Source: SXOA01 sp051004015 (GTDB lineage Bacteria; Planctomycetota; Planctomycetia; Pirellulales; Pirellulaceae). From it: a DNA stretch of 64,000 nucleotides. Both the position numbers and the translations under genes were made by a program. Every line of letters starts with the position of its first letter. Position 1 is the stretch's first letter. Positions 32,266 through 40,740 of the stretch are shown here, in pieces. Below the pieces are notes generated by a model. The model was not told the DNA's origin, did not search any database, and saw nothing but the letters and a program-made list of their open reading frames with translations. The stretch spans positions 1 to 64,000 of the forward strand of contig JBPCKT010000076.1 in the NCBI GenBank assembly GCA_051004015.1, written 5' to 3'.

Positions 32266-33110
32266 AAATCCCTCCTGGCATATCCGGCAGCCGGAAATCA
32301 TTTCGGCATACGATCCATCTTTCGTATCGGAAGGCGGAGGTAAGCGATTGCAGCGAAAGTAGCGGTTGTAGGGGTCAAATGAGAGAAAATCGCCTTTCGA
32401 CCGGCAACTGGCGAGCGAAAAATGATCCCCTGCAAGGCCACATTTCCCCGCGAGTGGCCGATTTTGCCGGTTTTTTCCTAATTTCCAGCCCCAAAGCGAA
32501 TTGCCAGCTTGACAAAAGGGTTGCCGTCGATAAGATTCACGGTAGTTTGACTTCTGTCGATGTAAGCGTTCCTCTCCCGTGCATGTTAAGGCGGGGCGAC
32601 CTGGGTGAGTGGGATAAGTTCCGCTCCCCACAGGAACAGACGCTTCTCTGTATCTTGCCGTGCATTCGCTAGCCAGCGGGTGCGGCACCTTGCTTTCAAA
32701 GGATATAGCTGGGGAGCAGATTTTTCCCTCGCAAGCGAAAGCCGGGATTCGTTGAGAGCAGGAGGCGGAGTAACGCACAGGCATTTGCCGGAACAAAGCT
32801 TGCCACGAGGCGCGGCGCTGTCGCAAAGCAGCAGGTTGTCGTCGCATGGCAGTTCGCTGGATGGGGTGTTGGGGCTTCGCGGCCGTTTGGCCTGCTTCCC
32901 GCCCCGGTCTTTTTGAACAACCGGTCCTTACTACAGCCGGTCTTTAGTACATCAGCCATGATCCCGCTTTGGCAATGACTCTTCGCCGCTGGGCTGTCCG
33001 CGGCCATTCGCCAGGCAATCGGTCCATGGAGCCGTCAAATTACGTTTCCGGCGCGAGCCATCTTTAGCCAAGGCCCTTGGCGGCAAGCGCGGTTATCTTT
33101 CGGGTGAGGT
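32266..33110. other. Long divergent spacer upstream of rho
   Basis: 845 bases between the thioredoxin fusion and rho. No credible gene: the short frames here lack codon bias and family features. A good sigma-70 promoter is visible at 32509-32536, implying a rho leader of roughly 570 bases. Confidence 0.5.
32509..32536 (+). promoter_or_regulatory. Candidate sigma-70 promoter for rho
   Basis: TTGACA (32509-32514), 16-base spacer, TAAGAT (32531-32536). Confidence 0.45.
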
Positions 33111-34598
33111 ATGGCAAAAAAGAAGTTTGGTCGTCGTCCTTCGGGTGGTGGTCGTTCGCAAGGCGGATACGGTGGTGGTGGCGGCGGTGGCGGCTACTAT
33201 CAAGGTGGCGGCGGCAACGGCTATGGCGGTGGCGGGGGGGGCAATGGCCGTCCTCGTCGCGGTGGCGGCGGTGGCCGCCGTCGTCCCGACGGAGGGGGCG
33301 GCTATCGCGACCGCGGCCCGGACAGGGGTCCCGGCGCTCCTTACCCCGCAACCGAAGGGGGCGAGCCCCGCGGCTTTGGCGAGCTCCCGCCGGAAGGTGC
33401 CGAGGGGCAGCCGCAGCTCAATCCCGACGGCACCGTGGCCGAAGGGGCCATGCCCGGCGGCTATCACACCGAGCCCGAGACCATTCCCGGCTACGGCCTC
33501 CTCGAAATGCACCCCAATGGCTACGGCTTTCTCCGCAGCCCGGACACCGGCTACACGCGGGAGCGGAGCGATCCGTTCGTCCCCGGCACCATGATCGAGC
33601 GTTATGGCCTCCGCCAGGGGGTGATGATCCGCGGCACCGTGCAGCCCGGCCGCCGGCAGCAAGGGCCCCGCCTGCGGGACATCACCGACGTGGACGGCAT
33701 GGTCCCCGACGACTATCTCAATGTCAAAACCTTTGACGCCAAAACCCCCATCAATCCCAACCAGTGGTTCCGCCTGGAAACGGGGGCCACCCCGCTCACC
33801 ACGCGGGTGATGGACCTGCTCACTCCCCTCGGCCGCGGACAGCGGGCCCTCATCGTGGCCCCGCCCCGCACCGGCAAGACCATCCTGCTGCAGCACATCA
33901 GCCAGGCGATGACCATCAACTTCCCCGAAGTCAAGCAGTTCATCCTGCTCATTGACGAGCGGCCGGAAGAAGTCACCGACATGAAGCGGAACGTCCAAGG
34001 GGAAGTCTGCGCCAGCACTCTGGATAACGACATCGAAAGTCATGTCCGCCTCTCCCAGCTCGTCATCGAGCGCTGCCGCCGCCTGGCGGAAATGGGCCAG
34101 GACGTGTTCCTGCTCCTGGACTCCATCACCCGCCTCGCCCGCGCCTTCAACAAGTACGTCGGCGGACGCGGCGACGCGATCCAGACCGGCGGCCTCTCCG
34201 TCAAGGCGATGGACATTCCCAAGAAGCTCTTCGCCACGGCCCGCGCCTTCGAGGAAGGGGGCTCGCTCACCATCTGCGGCACCGCGCTGATCGAGACCAA
34301 CAGCCGCATGGACGACGCGATCTTCCAGGAGTTCAAGGGAACGGGCAACATGGAATTGGTCCTCGACAAAAAGCTGGCCGAGCGCCGCGTCTGGCCGGCC
34401 CTCGACGTATCCCAATCCGGCACCCGGCGGGAAGAGCTGCTGGTGGACCCCGACACGCTCCACGCCGTCACCATGCTCCGCCGCACCCTCTCCTCCATGC
34501 ACCCCGTCGATGCCATGGAGCAGCTGATCAAGCAGCTCAGCCGCTTCAAGACCAACGCGGAGTTCATCAAGCTCATCAGCAGCGCCCGCCTGGACTAA
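33111..34598 (+). CDS. rho: Transcription termination factor Rho with Gly/Arg-rich N-terminus
   Basis: 495 residues. The first ~100 are low complexity (runs of G, GGRPRRGGGGGRRRPDGGGG, YRDRGPDRGPG), predicted disordered. The RNA-binding domain follows (GYGLLEMHPNGYGFLRS, YTRERSDPFVPGTMIERYGL), then the ATPase: Walker A APPRTGKTILLQ (about 249-260), ILLIDERPEEVTDMKR (Walker B) and DSITRLARAFNKYVGGRG (Q/R loops). Typical Rho has PPKAGKT; here it is PPRTGKT. It terminates untranslated transcripts. Long disordered inserts in Rho are known in some phyla. A long leader fits Rho autoregulation. Confidence 0.96.
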   Translation: MAKKKFGRRPSGGGRSQGGYGGGGGGGGYYQGGGGNGYGGGGGGNGRPRRGGGGGRRRPDGGGGYRDRGPDRGPGAPYPATEGGEPRGFGELPPEGAEGQPQLNPDGTVAEGAMPGGYHTEPETIPGYGLLEMHPNGYGFLRSPDTGYTRERSDPFVPGTMIERYGLRQGVMIRGTVQPGRRQQGPRLRDITDVDGMVPDDYLNVKTFDAKTPINPNQWFRLETGATPLTTRVMDLLTPLGRGQRALIVAPPRTGKTILLQHISQAMTINFPEVKQFILLIDERPEEVTDMKRNVQGEVCASTLDNDIESHVRLSQLVIERCRRLAEMGQDVFLLLDSITRLARAFNKYVGGRGDAIQTGGLSVKAMDIPKKLFATARAFEEGGSLTICGTALIETNSRMDDAIFQEFKGTGNMELVLDKKLAERRVWPALDVSQSGTRREELLVDPDTLHAVTMLRRTLSSMHPVDAMEQLIKQLSRFKTNAEFIKLISSARLD

Positions 34599-34608
34599 CC
34601 CTCCTCGG

Positions 34609-34690
34609 TCGCCTTTCGCTCCGCGAAAGCACGCGACTCTCGCGGAGCGAGAGGCGACAAATCCCTCGTTCCCACGCTCCGCGTGGGAAC
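34609..34690. repeat. Two hairpins after rho
   Basis: TCGCCTTTCGCTCCGCGA (34609) pairs with TCGCGGAGCGAGAGGCGA (to 34657). A second, perfect palindrome has arms GTTCCCACGC and GCGTGGGAAC (34668-34690). They may end rho transcription, but no T-run follows. Confidence 0.7.
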
Positions 34691-35293
34691 GCCCGCCTTC
34701 GCCGCTCCGCGACCTCTCGCTCAGCCCCCCGCGTCCACGCAGCGGCTTGGCTCCGTCGTCTAAAATCACAAATTTCAGATTTCAAATCCCTCTCCCGCCC
34801 CCTGCCGAGCCTGATTCCCGGACGTTCCCCCCTCGCCTGCGGCCCAAATTATTCACTTTTTCCGTGCAGTTTTTGCGGCATTTGCGACGATTCGCTTTTT
34901 ACGGAACTCCTTATAGATACATATGTTCCGTTATTCACTTTCGCCGAAATTCCTATTCACAGCGCGAAACTCGTATTCACTTTTTGGGCCGCGACAGCGG
35001 TGCCAGAGCCCGACCCCTTCCGAACCTCTGCCCAATCCCTGAGCAGACCGCTGCCCAGTTCCTCAGCACCGGAGAACTTCTACCTGCGTACTACCAAATT
35101 GCCAGAGAGCGCCGGCCCGCAGCCTGCCTGTTCACCGGGCGCGCTACCGGCCTTGATCTTAGGATGCGCGAATACGACATTTTGTTCACTGAACAAAAAG
35201 ATTTTGTTTTTTCTTGACCAGATTGCGGTTTGGTGCCGTTCTCACCCTGGCGAATCTGCCAAACTCGCGCCGTAACCTGCTTCTGGCCTGCGA
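34691..35293. other. Spacer with phased TATTCAC repeats and a perfect dyad
   Basis: No gene seen. TATTCAC occurs at 34850, 34932, 34954 and 34974, the last three 22 and 20 bases apart. TTTTGTTCACTGAACAAAA (35180-35198) is a perfect 19-base palindrome with an odd centre. Confidence 0.6.
35180..35198. promoter_or_regulatory. Perfect operator-like dyad
   Basis: TTTTGTTCA-C-TGAACAAAA. It could be a regulator site; the following T-rich tract also allows a weak terminator for leftward or rightward RNA. Confidence 0.4.
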
Positions 35294-35760
35294 CTACGCT
35301 CCGCCTGGCGGCTCGAATTCCGCGGGCAAGTCCTTCACGATTTGGACTGTCTCCAGGCTGACGCGGATGACCTGGCCGACGAGGCGGACGATGTATTGCT
35401 CGTCGTCTTCGCGGTTGGGATCGGAAACGATGCCGCTCCGTTTGTCGGTGGAGACCTGATACTGGTCGATGACCCATTCCAGGGCCGAGCGGTTGCCGAG
35501 GCGGTATTCGAAAGTTTCCGCAGGGATACCGGAGAGGGTCAGTGAGGGATTCACGGTGAGGCGGAGCTTGTCCCTGGAGAGGCGCATCTTGTCTCCACCC
35601 GGTAGGAGAGCGGAATGCCGGGCGTTTCGCTGAAATCGAGGTCCCAAGGCTTCAGCTTTTCATAACCCAAGTGCAGCTTGGAGAGTTTCTCGCCCGCCTT
35701 GGCAAAGGGGCGGAATTCGGGGGCCAAGGGAATCCTCGCGCGCCTGGCCGCAGTCTGGAC
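35294..35760 (-). pseudogene. C-terminal remnant of a type ISP restriction-modification enzyme
   Basis: The last ~100 residues (RLSRDKLRLTVNPSLTLSGI, FEYRLGNRSALEWVIDQYQV, then SGIVSDPNREDD and YIVRLVGQVIRVSLETVQIV) match the C-terminus of large type ISP helicase-methylase-nuclease proteins. Upstream, a second frame continues the same protein (RIPLAPEFRPFAKAGEKLSK, LHLGYEKLKPWDLDFSETPG). The two are joined only if one base is restored near 35590-35596 (YRVE to KMRLS). Beyond about 35760 similarity fades. So this is a frameshifted fragment of a gene that would normally exceed 1500 residues. It is not expected to be functional. Confidence 0.72.
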
Positions 35761-35996
35761 CGACGCCCTGTCGCTCGATCCAGCCGCCGGAGTGCCAAGG
35801 TCACCCGCGAGCTGGCCCAGCGCCTGGCGGAGCTGGCCAAGCTAATGATCGGGCAAATTCGCGTACCGTGGCGTGATTATCGCACCGAATGCCTCAATTG
35901 CACGTAAGATACGAATAGGGTATCTTCCGAACTGCTCCTGGCTAATTGCTGGCGGCAGGCCCACCCCGATAGTATGGAGAAAAGGGCGAGCCCCGC

Positions 35997-36845
35997 ATGT
36001 CTCTGACCACTGCCAACCCACCATTGCCCGATTATGCCAATCCGCCCGTCGTTGAGACGGTTCTAGGCGTTCAGTTTGATCGCCTCCCCGAATTCACGAA
36101 TGCGCATTTGGGAGCGTTTTGGCAGACTCTCGATCCGGCGGAATGGCCTGCCGTTGCTGATGCGCCCTATCTACCGCCGCAGTTCGAACGCTTTAACGAA
36201 GCAGAAAGATGGGCCAGAGGTCTCCAATTTCAATTGTCACCGATGCCGCCAGGGCGAACGCAAATTAAGAACCGGTCTGGCGACCGCATGATTCAGATCC
36301 AAAATGGCCGTCTGCATTTCAATTGGCTAGGTGAGGTAGGAAGAGACTATCCCCGTTATGAGGCTGTCCGAGCAGGATTTGTCGAGGCTCTTGAGCGGTT
36401 CAGGAGTTTCACTTTGCAAGCTGCCGTCGGTCGTTTTCAGCCTAACCAGTGGGAAGTCACCTACATCAACCACGTTCCGAAAGGAACTGCCTGGAATTCC
36501 GTTGCCGATTGGACTTTTTTTGTTCCGCTTCAGGGTGTTCCGACCATCGACGGGGTCGTTCAAGGTGAAGACTTCAAGGGAGAATGGCATTTCGTCATAC
36601 CAGGACAGCGCGGACGCCTTCACATTGAATGGCAACATGCCCGTCGGACAGTTCCAGAACAGCATGAACGAGAGATCATCCAGCTCACTCTAACGGCTCG
36701 CGGCCCGTTAGAGTCAAAGGATGATGGTATCCAACCGATAGTTGACGGATTGGATCTAGGCCGTGATACGATCGTCCGGGCGTTTGCGAGTCTTATGAGT
36801 CGAGACGCCAACAAACACTGGGGACTAAGAAATGCCGGCGACTAA
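35997..36845 (+). CDS. TIGR04255-family protein
   Basis: A 282-residue protein with the family's N-terminal signature NPPVVETVLGVQFDRLPEFT (about 13-32). Further typical blocks are FNWLGEVGRDYPRYEAVRAG, WEVTYINHVPKGTAWNSVAD and the C-terminal IVRAFASLMSRDANKHWGL. The family is sporadically distributed in bacteria and has no established function. It is the first gene of a three-gene cassette, overlapping the next by 14 bp. A purine-rich stretch (GGAGAAAAGGGCGAG) precedes the start. Composition appears less GC-rich than the surroundings, and restriction-modification remnants lie on both sides, so it is probably mobile cargo. Confidence 0.8.
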   Translation: MSLTTANPPLPDYANPPVVETVLGVQFDRLPEFTNAHLGAFWQTLDPAEWPAVADAPYLPPQFERFNEAERWARGLQFQLSPMPPGRTQIKNRSGDRMIQIQNGRLHFNWLGEVGRDYPRYEAVRAGFVEALERFRSFTLQAAVGRFQPNQWEVTYINHVPKGTAWNSVADWTFFVPLQGVPTIDGVVQGEDFKGEWHFVIPGQRGRLHIEWQHARRTVPEQHEREIIQLTLTARGPLESKDDGIQPIVDGLDLGRDTIVRAFASLMSRDANKHWGLRNAGD

Positions 36846-37251
36846 ACCTCGGTCGTACATCACTTCGACGCGATTTCGGGAAAGTCCTACAGGAATCGAT
36901 GCGGTCACACCCGTAACTCTTGGTGACTTGCACGATGGTGCGGCCCGTAAGGCCTGGCAGCACGTCATTGATGAGATGTTAATGGGATGGTTGCGCGACC
37001 CGAGTCAACTCGACGACGATGGGATTGACCCTCCCAGTGGAACAATTATCCGCCTCTCAATGGATTGGGCGGAGAACTACAGGGACAAGGGCCTTCCCGC
37101 GCCCGATCGTGTCGCGCCCGATCCAAACGGCGGTATTGTTTTTGAACGCCGGGAAGGCAACGTGTCTGAAGTGGTCCACGTCTGGGAAGATGGGACAATC
37201 GAGTACATGCGATTTGAGGGAACTCATCTAGTCGAGCGAAGCCCGGTTTAG
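36832..37251 (+). CDS. Hypothetical protein, second gene of the TIGR04255 cassette
   Basis: 139 residues (MPATKPRSYITSTRFRESPT). It has a central helical segment (ARKAWQHVIDEMLMGWLRDP), then DWAENYRDKGLPAPDRVAPD and a beta-rich end (GGIVFERREGNVSEVVHVWE, GTIEYMRFEG). No known domain recognised. It starts inside the end of the TIGR04255 gene in another frame, indicating translational coupling. The DPNGGIVFE(R/W)R phrase recalls small proteins found beside other TIGR04255 genes, from memory only. Confidence 0.65.
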   Translation: MPATKPRSYITSTRFRESPTGIDAVTPVTLGDLHDGAARKAWQHVIDEMLMGWLRDPSQLDDDGIDPPSGTIIRLSMDWAENYRDKGLPAPDRVAPDPNGGIVFERREGNVSEVVHVWEDGTIEYMRFEGTHLVERSPV

Positions 37252-37282
37252 ACGCGACAGCGAATTTCGATGAGGCCCCGGC

Positions 37283-37702
37283 GTGTCCAATGGACTCGAT
37301 CCCATTGCCGATGACGAGTTTCTGTATCGTCGCGTTCCTGCATCTGCACAACCGCAACTCTTTGACCCCGTACAGCAAGAATTAAACGACCAGGCATTTG
37401 CTCCGAGTAAGACACGGGATGTTAGTGGACTGTCTGTTTCACGCGCCAAGTACAAGGCAATCGAGGAAGCGGGACAAGGACGGCCTGGCAAATCCTATTA
37501 CGTTGCCGTACTCCGCGCAGGCGACCTACGGCAGCATGGAATTGTCGTTGAACCACGCCCAAAAGTGAACGATCCCGGCCATGCGGAATTGCCGCAGCTC
37601 AACGCTGAGAACTACAAAGACAGCGATACTCTTGAACGGCAGCGCCTCCTAGTCAGCCTTTGTTTGAGAGTCGAAGGCCCATTCACAACGCCGGGAGCTT
37701 AA
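37283..37702 (+). CDS. Hypothetical protein, third gene of the TIGR04255 cassette
   Basis: 139 residues from a GTG start (MSNGLDPIADDEFLYRRVPA). Recognisable phrases are DDEFLYRRVP, QAFAPSKTRDVSGLSVSRAK and SYYVAVLRAGDLRQHGIVVE, giving a compact alpha/beta protein of no named family. It follows the second gene by 31 bp. The linked order (TIGR04255, small protein, DEFLYRRVP protein) suggests one functional unit. No nuclease or NTPase motif is visible in any of the three. Confidence 0.65.
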   Translation: MSNGLDPIADDEFLYRRVPASAQPQLFDPVQQELNDQAFAPSKTRDVSGLSVSRAKYKAIEEAGQGRPGKSYYVAVLRAGDLRQHGIVVEPRPKVNDPGHAELPQLNAENYKDSDTLERQRLLVSLCLRVEGPFTTPGA

Positions 37703-37729
37703 TGGCGACGCTGCTTACGTCTGTGACAC

Positions 37730-37900
37730 TCCACGCCCTGGGAGGAGCTTTCGAACAAGGAGAAGTTGATTCTCGAGCAGGGGCTCGTCAGCGTCCGCCG
37801 GCAAATCCACGACGACCTCGACCGGGCTATCTTTGTCGCCTACGGGTGTCAGAGCATGCTGGGGAATGAGGAAATCCCGGAACCGCAGGTCGCCCTAAAT
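37730..37900 (+). pseudogene. Remnant of an MmeI-like DNA methyltransferase C-terminus
   Basis: After an in-frame stop at 37724 the frame reads PWEELSNKEKLILEQGLVSV then RRQIHDDLDRAIFVAYGC and VALNGP. This matches the helical C-terminus of type IIG/MmeI-like class I DNA methyltransferases (usually EKxxxEQGLVSVLxQIHDDLDxAVxxAYGW). No methylase core precedes it; the cassette's third gene ends 27 bases before. A relic about 55 codons long. Confidence 0.6.
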
Positions 37901-37939
37901 GGCCCTCGGACCGGAAATGCGCCGCCGTGGACGCGGCGG

Positions 37940-39223
37940 CTAAGCGAGTTCGCGAACTACTTCGCGGTCGTCCAGCAGGTGCATCGGCCGCTTGCTGAAG
38001 TCGGGGATGGTGGTAGCGGGGTCGATGCCGAGGTGGCGGTAGAGGGTGGCCAGGACGTTGGCCGGGGTGTAGGGCTTCACCTTGCTGCGGCCGCCGTCCT
38101 TTTCCGTTTCGCCGATGGTCTGGCCGGTCTGGAAGCCGCCGCCGGCCAGGAGGGCCGCGCCGGCTTCGGGCCAGTGGTCGCGGCCGTCGCCGCGGCTGAT
38201 TTTGGGGGCGCGGCCGAATTCGCCCCAGACAACGACGGCGACGTCGTTTTCCAGGCCGCGGTCATAGAGGTCCTCGACGAGGGCGGCGATCCCCTGGTCG
38301 AGCTGGGGGAGTTGGTCCCGCAGGTCGATGAAGTTTTTCTCGTGGGTGTCGTAGTCGCCCAGCTTGAGCGTGACGACGGAGATGCCCGCTTCCACCAGGC
38401 GGCGGGCCATCAGCAAGTTCTCGGAGTATTTGCCGTAGCGTAACCGCTGGGCGTCCCCCTCCTTCTTCAGGTCGAACGCCTCACGGACTTTCGGCGAGGC
38501 GATCATGCGGAAGGAGCGGGCCGTGTGCTCGTCGATGCCGGCGAAGGAGCGGGAATCGACTTCGCGGCGGATCGTATCGAGCTGGCTCAGCAAATCGCGG
38601 CGGCCCCCCAGCCGGCCGGCATCGATGCCGCGAACGAGGCTGAGATTCTCGATCCCTTCATGCCGGGGGACGAACGGGCGGTGGGCATGGCCGACGTAGA
38701 CGGGCCCTTCGTTGTCGTAGAGCTTCGGCGGGTCGTACATCAGGCTGACATATGGCGGCATGCCGTCGAGCTGGGGCCGCAGATAGCTGACCACCGAGCC
38801 GAAGGCCGGACGTTTGCCCCGGTCGGGGGAGCCGGTGATGATGTAGTGCGGGGTGTGGTCCCCCAGGTCGTTGCTCTTGATGCCGCGGATGATGGCCAGC
38901 CGGTCCATCATCTGGGCTTGCCGCGGCATCAGATCGCAAATCTGGATGCCGGGGACATTGGTCGCCGTGGGCCGGAACTCGCCGCGAATCTCCGGCGGGG
39001 CGTCCGGCTTCATGTCGTAGCTGTCGATATGGCTCGGCCCGCCCCGGAGCCAGACCATGATGACCGACTTGTTGCGCTTGCTCTTTTCGGAACCGGCAGC
39101 AGCTTGGCCTCGCAGCACGTCCGCCAGCGTGAGGCCGCCGATAGCGAGGCCGCCGACCCTGAGCATCTCCCGGCGCGTGATGCCGTCACAGAGCCTTGTT
39201 CCTTGGCCGAAGATACTGAGCAT
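37940..39223 (-). CDS. DUF1501 protein, twin-arginine exported
   Basis: 427 residues from the ATG at 39223, with AAGGAG seven bases upstream. A Tat signal is present (ITRREMLRVGGLAIGGLTLA). The body is the sulfatase-like DUF1501 fold: SVIMVWLRGGPSHIDSYDMK, RLAIIRGIKSNDLGDHTPHY, VVTLKLGDYDTHEKNF, VAVVVWGEFGRAPKISRGDG and GRDHWPEAGAALLAGGG (metal-site Asp/His residues). In planctomycetes DUF1501 genes pair with DUF1549/DUF1553 genes, as here; the enzyme activity is unknown, perhaps phosphatase or sulfatase-like. Last gene of the minus-strand series starting at 45767. Confidence 0.93.
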   Translation of the reverse strand: MLSIFGQGTRLCDGITRREMLRVGGLAIGGLTLADVLRGQAAAGSEKSKRNKSVIMVWLRGGPSHIDSYDMKPDAPPEIRGEFRPTATNVPGIQICDLMPRQAQMMDRLAIIRGIKSNDLGDHTPHYIITGSPDRGKRPAFGSVVSYLRPQLDGMPPYVSLMYDPPKLYDNEGPVYVGHAHRPFVPRHEGIENLSLVRGIDAGRLGGRRDLLSQLDTIRREVDSRSFAGIDEHTARSFRMIASPKVREAFDLKKEGDAQRLRYGKYSENLLMARRLVEAGISVVTLKLGDYDTHEKNFIDLRDQLPQLDQGIAALVEDLYDRGLENDVAVVVWGEFGRAPKISRGDGRDHWPEAGAALLAGGGFQTGQTIGETEKDGGRSKVKPYTPANVLATLYRHLGIDPATTIPDFSKRPMHLLDDREVVRELA

Positions 39224-39254
39224 GGCGGTACTCCTTTGCAAAAATCACGACGAG

Positions 39255-39360
39255 GGGGATGGCCGCGAAAAACGCAAAGAAACACAAAAAGCAGAGAGAA
39301 AGGGGAAGTGTAATATCCTCCCCTCTTTGTGACTTTTCGTGTTTTTCGCGGCCAATCCCC
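39255..39360. repeat. Inverted repeat between DUF1501 and WD40 genes
   Basis: GGGGATGGCCGCGAAAAACG at left and TGTTTTTCGCGGCCAATCCC at right are imperfect complements over about 35 bases. A hairpin in the polycistronic RNA is expected. Confidence 0.75.
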
Positions 39361-39378
39361 TCCGCTTCCTGAATTCGA

Positions 39379-40710
39379 CTATTTCTTCAATCCCGGCGCG
39401 GCTAGGATCGTAACGACGTCTTTTCCATCATCGGCATTCCAGACCTTCACCTCGCCGTCAAACGTGCCGCCGGCGATCCGCTTGGTGGGCAAATTGAAGG
39501 CCGCGGATAGGACCCAGTCCTTGGCCCCGGGGTATTCGCGGACGGCGGCTTGTTCCTTGGCCTTGAACTGGCGGACTTTTTGCTCGGCGGAGGAGGTGAG
39601 GAAGAATTCGCCGGCGGGAGTGAGCTTGTAGACCTCGCCGCCGAAGGCGAGCTCGCTGGTCTTAGCGGCGTCGGCGATTTTCCAGCGGTGGATCTTGTTG
39701 TCGCTGCCGGAGGAATAGACTTCGGCCCCGTCGGGATGGAACAGCACGCCGCGGACCGCCTGCTGGTGGCCGGAGTAAGTGATGAGGAGTTCGCCGGTCT
39801 TGGCGTCGAAGACCTTGGCCGTCTTGTCGCGGCTGGCGGAGGCGAGCTTGCTGGCGTCGGCGTTCCAGGCGATGGCGAAGACCCAGTCGCTGTGGCTGGT
39901 GATGTTGAGGAGGTCCTTGCCGTCGGCCACTTGGAACACGCGAATCGAGCCGTCGGCGGCGGCGATGGCGATTTTGTCCCCCTGCGGGCTGAAGGCGCAA
40001 TCGAAGACGACGTCGCTAGTGGTGCCGAGGACTTTCTGCAGTTCGCCGGTCGCGGCTGTAAAAATCCGCACTTCGCCCAGCCGGCCGGGCGTGCCGCAGC
40101 CGACGGCGAGGAGGGTGCCGTCGGGACTGAGGGCCAGGGCGAAGGTCCGCTGGCCGACGTTGGCGATGCGGCGGATCAGCGCGCCGTCCGCTGGGTTCCA
40201 GACCGTCACTTCGTGATAGCCGCCGACGAAGAGCTGCGTGCCGTCGTTGCTGAACGTAACCGCGGTGATCGGCATGGTGGCGGCATAGGCCATCGGCGCG
40301 GCGGGATGCGTGGGGGGCGGGATGTAGCTGGCGATGGGAGCCTTCGGGTCCGGGCCGTCGAACGGGGCTCCTTCCTCGATCCATTTTTTGATGAGGGCGA
40401 TGGTCTCAGCCGGCAGCGGATCGCCGTCGAGGGGCATCCGCTCTTTCACGTCCCCCGAAGTGATGCGGCGGAAGCCTTCGCTGCCGTCCACCATTTTGGC
40501 GAGGAACGCCGCAGTGGCGGATTCACCCGGCGCGATAGCCCGCTCGTAGGTGTCGATGCGGTAGGCCCCTTCCGCCTTCTTCGGCCCGTGGCAGGCCAGG
40601 CAGTTGTTGAGCAGGACGGGAGCGACGTCCTTTTTGAAGCTGACCTGGGCGGAAGCTTCAGACGTCAAAACGACAGCAACGCAAAATGCCAAAGTGCTGA
40701 AAGCTCGCAT
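39379..40710 (-). CDS. Cytochrome c-like (PSCyt1) WD40-repeat protein
   Basis: 443 residues from MRAFSTLAFCVAVVLTSEAS (signal peptide). The first mature domain is PSCyt1-like: VSFKKDVAPVLLNNCLACHG (CxxCH haem motif), then DVKERMPLDGDPLPAETIAL. The rest is a WD40 propeller (ITAVTFSNDGTQLFVGGYHE, VFDCAFSPQGDKIAIAAADG, VFAIAWNADASKLASASRDK, VRGVLFHPDGAEVYSSGSDN). It is probably periplasmic. It lies between the DUF1549/DUF1553 and DUF1501 genes, the usual planctomycete order. The reading frame extends upstream into a hairpin repeat; the ATG at 40710 starts the signal peptide. Confidence 0.9.
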   Translation of the reverse strand: MRAFSTLAFCVAVVLTSEASAQVSFKKDVAPVLLNNCLACHGPKKAEGAYRIDTYERAIAPGESATAAFLAKMVDGSEGFRRITSGDVKERMPLDGDPLPAETIALIKKWIEEGAPFDGPDPKAPIASYIPPPTHPAAPMAYAATMPITAVTFSNDGTQLFVGGYHEVTVWNPADGALIRRIANVGQRTFALALSPDGTLLAVGCGTPGRLGEVRIFTAATGELQKVLGTTSDVVFDCAFSPQGDKIAIAAADGSIRVFQVADGKDLLNITSHSDWVFAIAWNADASKLASASRDKTAKVFDAKTGELLITYSGHQQAVRGVLFHPDGAEVYSSGSDNKIHRWKIADAAKTSELAFGGEVYKLTPAGEFFLTSSAEQKVRQFKAKEQAAVREYPGAKDWVLSAAFNLPTKRIAGGTFDGEVKVWNADDGKDVVTILAAPGLKK

Positions 40711-40740
40711 CTTACTATTCTTCAAAAAAGGTCGATCAAA

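Noticed and set aside
32379..32916. Two short plus-strand frames before rho
   Set aside because: No ribosome binding site, atypical composition, and they overlap the probable leader.
33093..34769. A 558-codon minus-strand frame opposite rho
   Set aside because: Shadow of the rho gene, with low-complexity ends produced by the Gly-rich codons.
35671..35907. Plus-strand frame with RELAQRLAELAKLM beside the ISP relic
   Set aside because: It may recall a helical part of a type ISP protein in the opposite direction, but it is too short to separate from chance.
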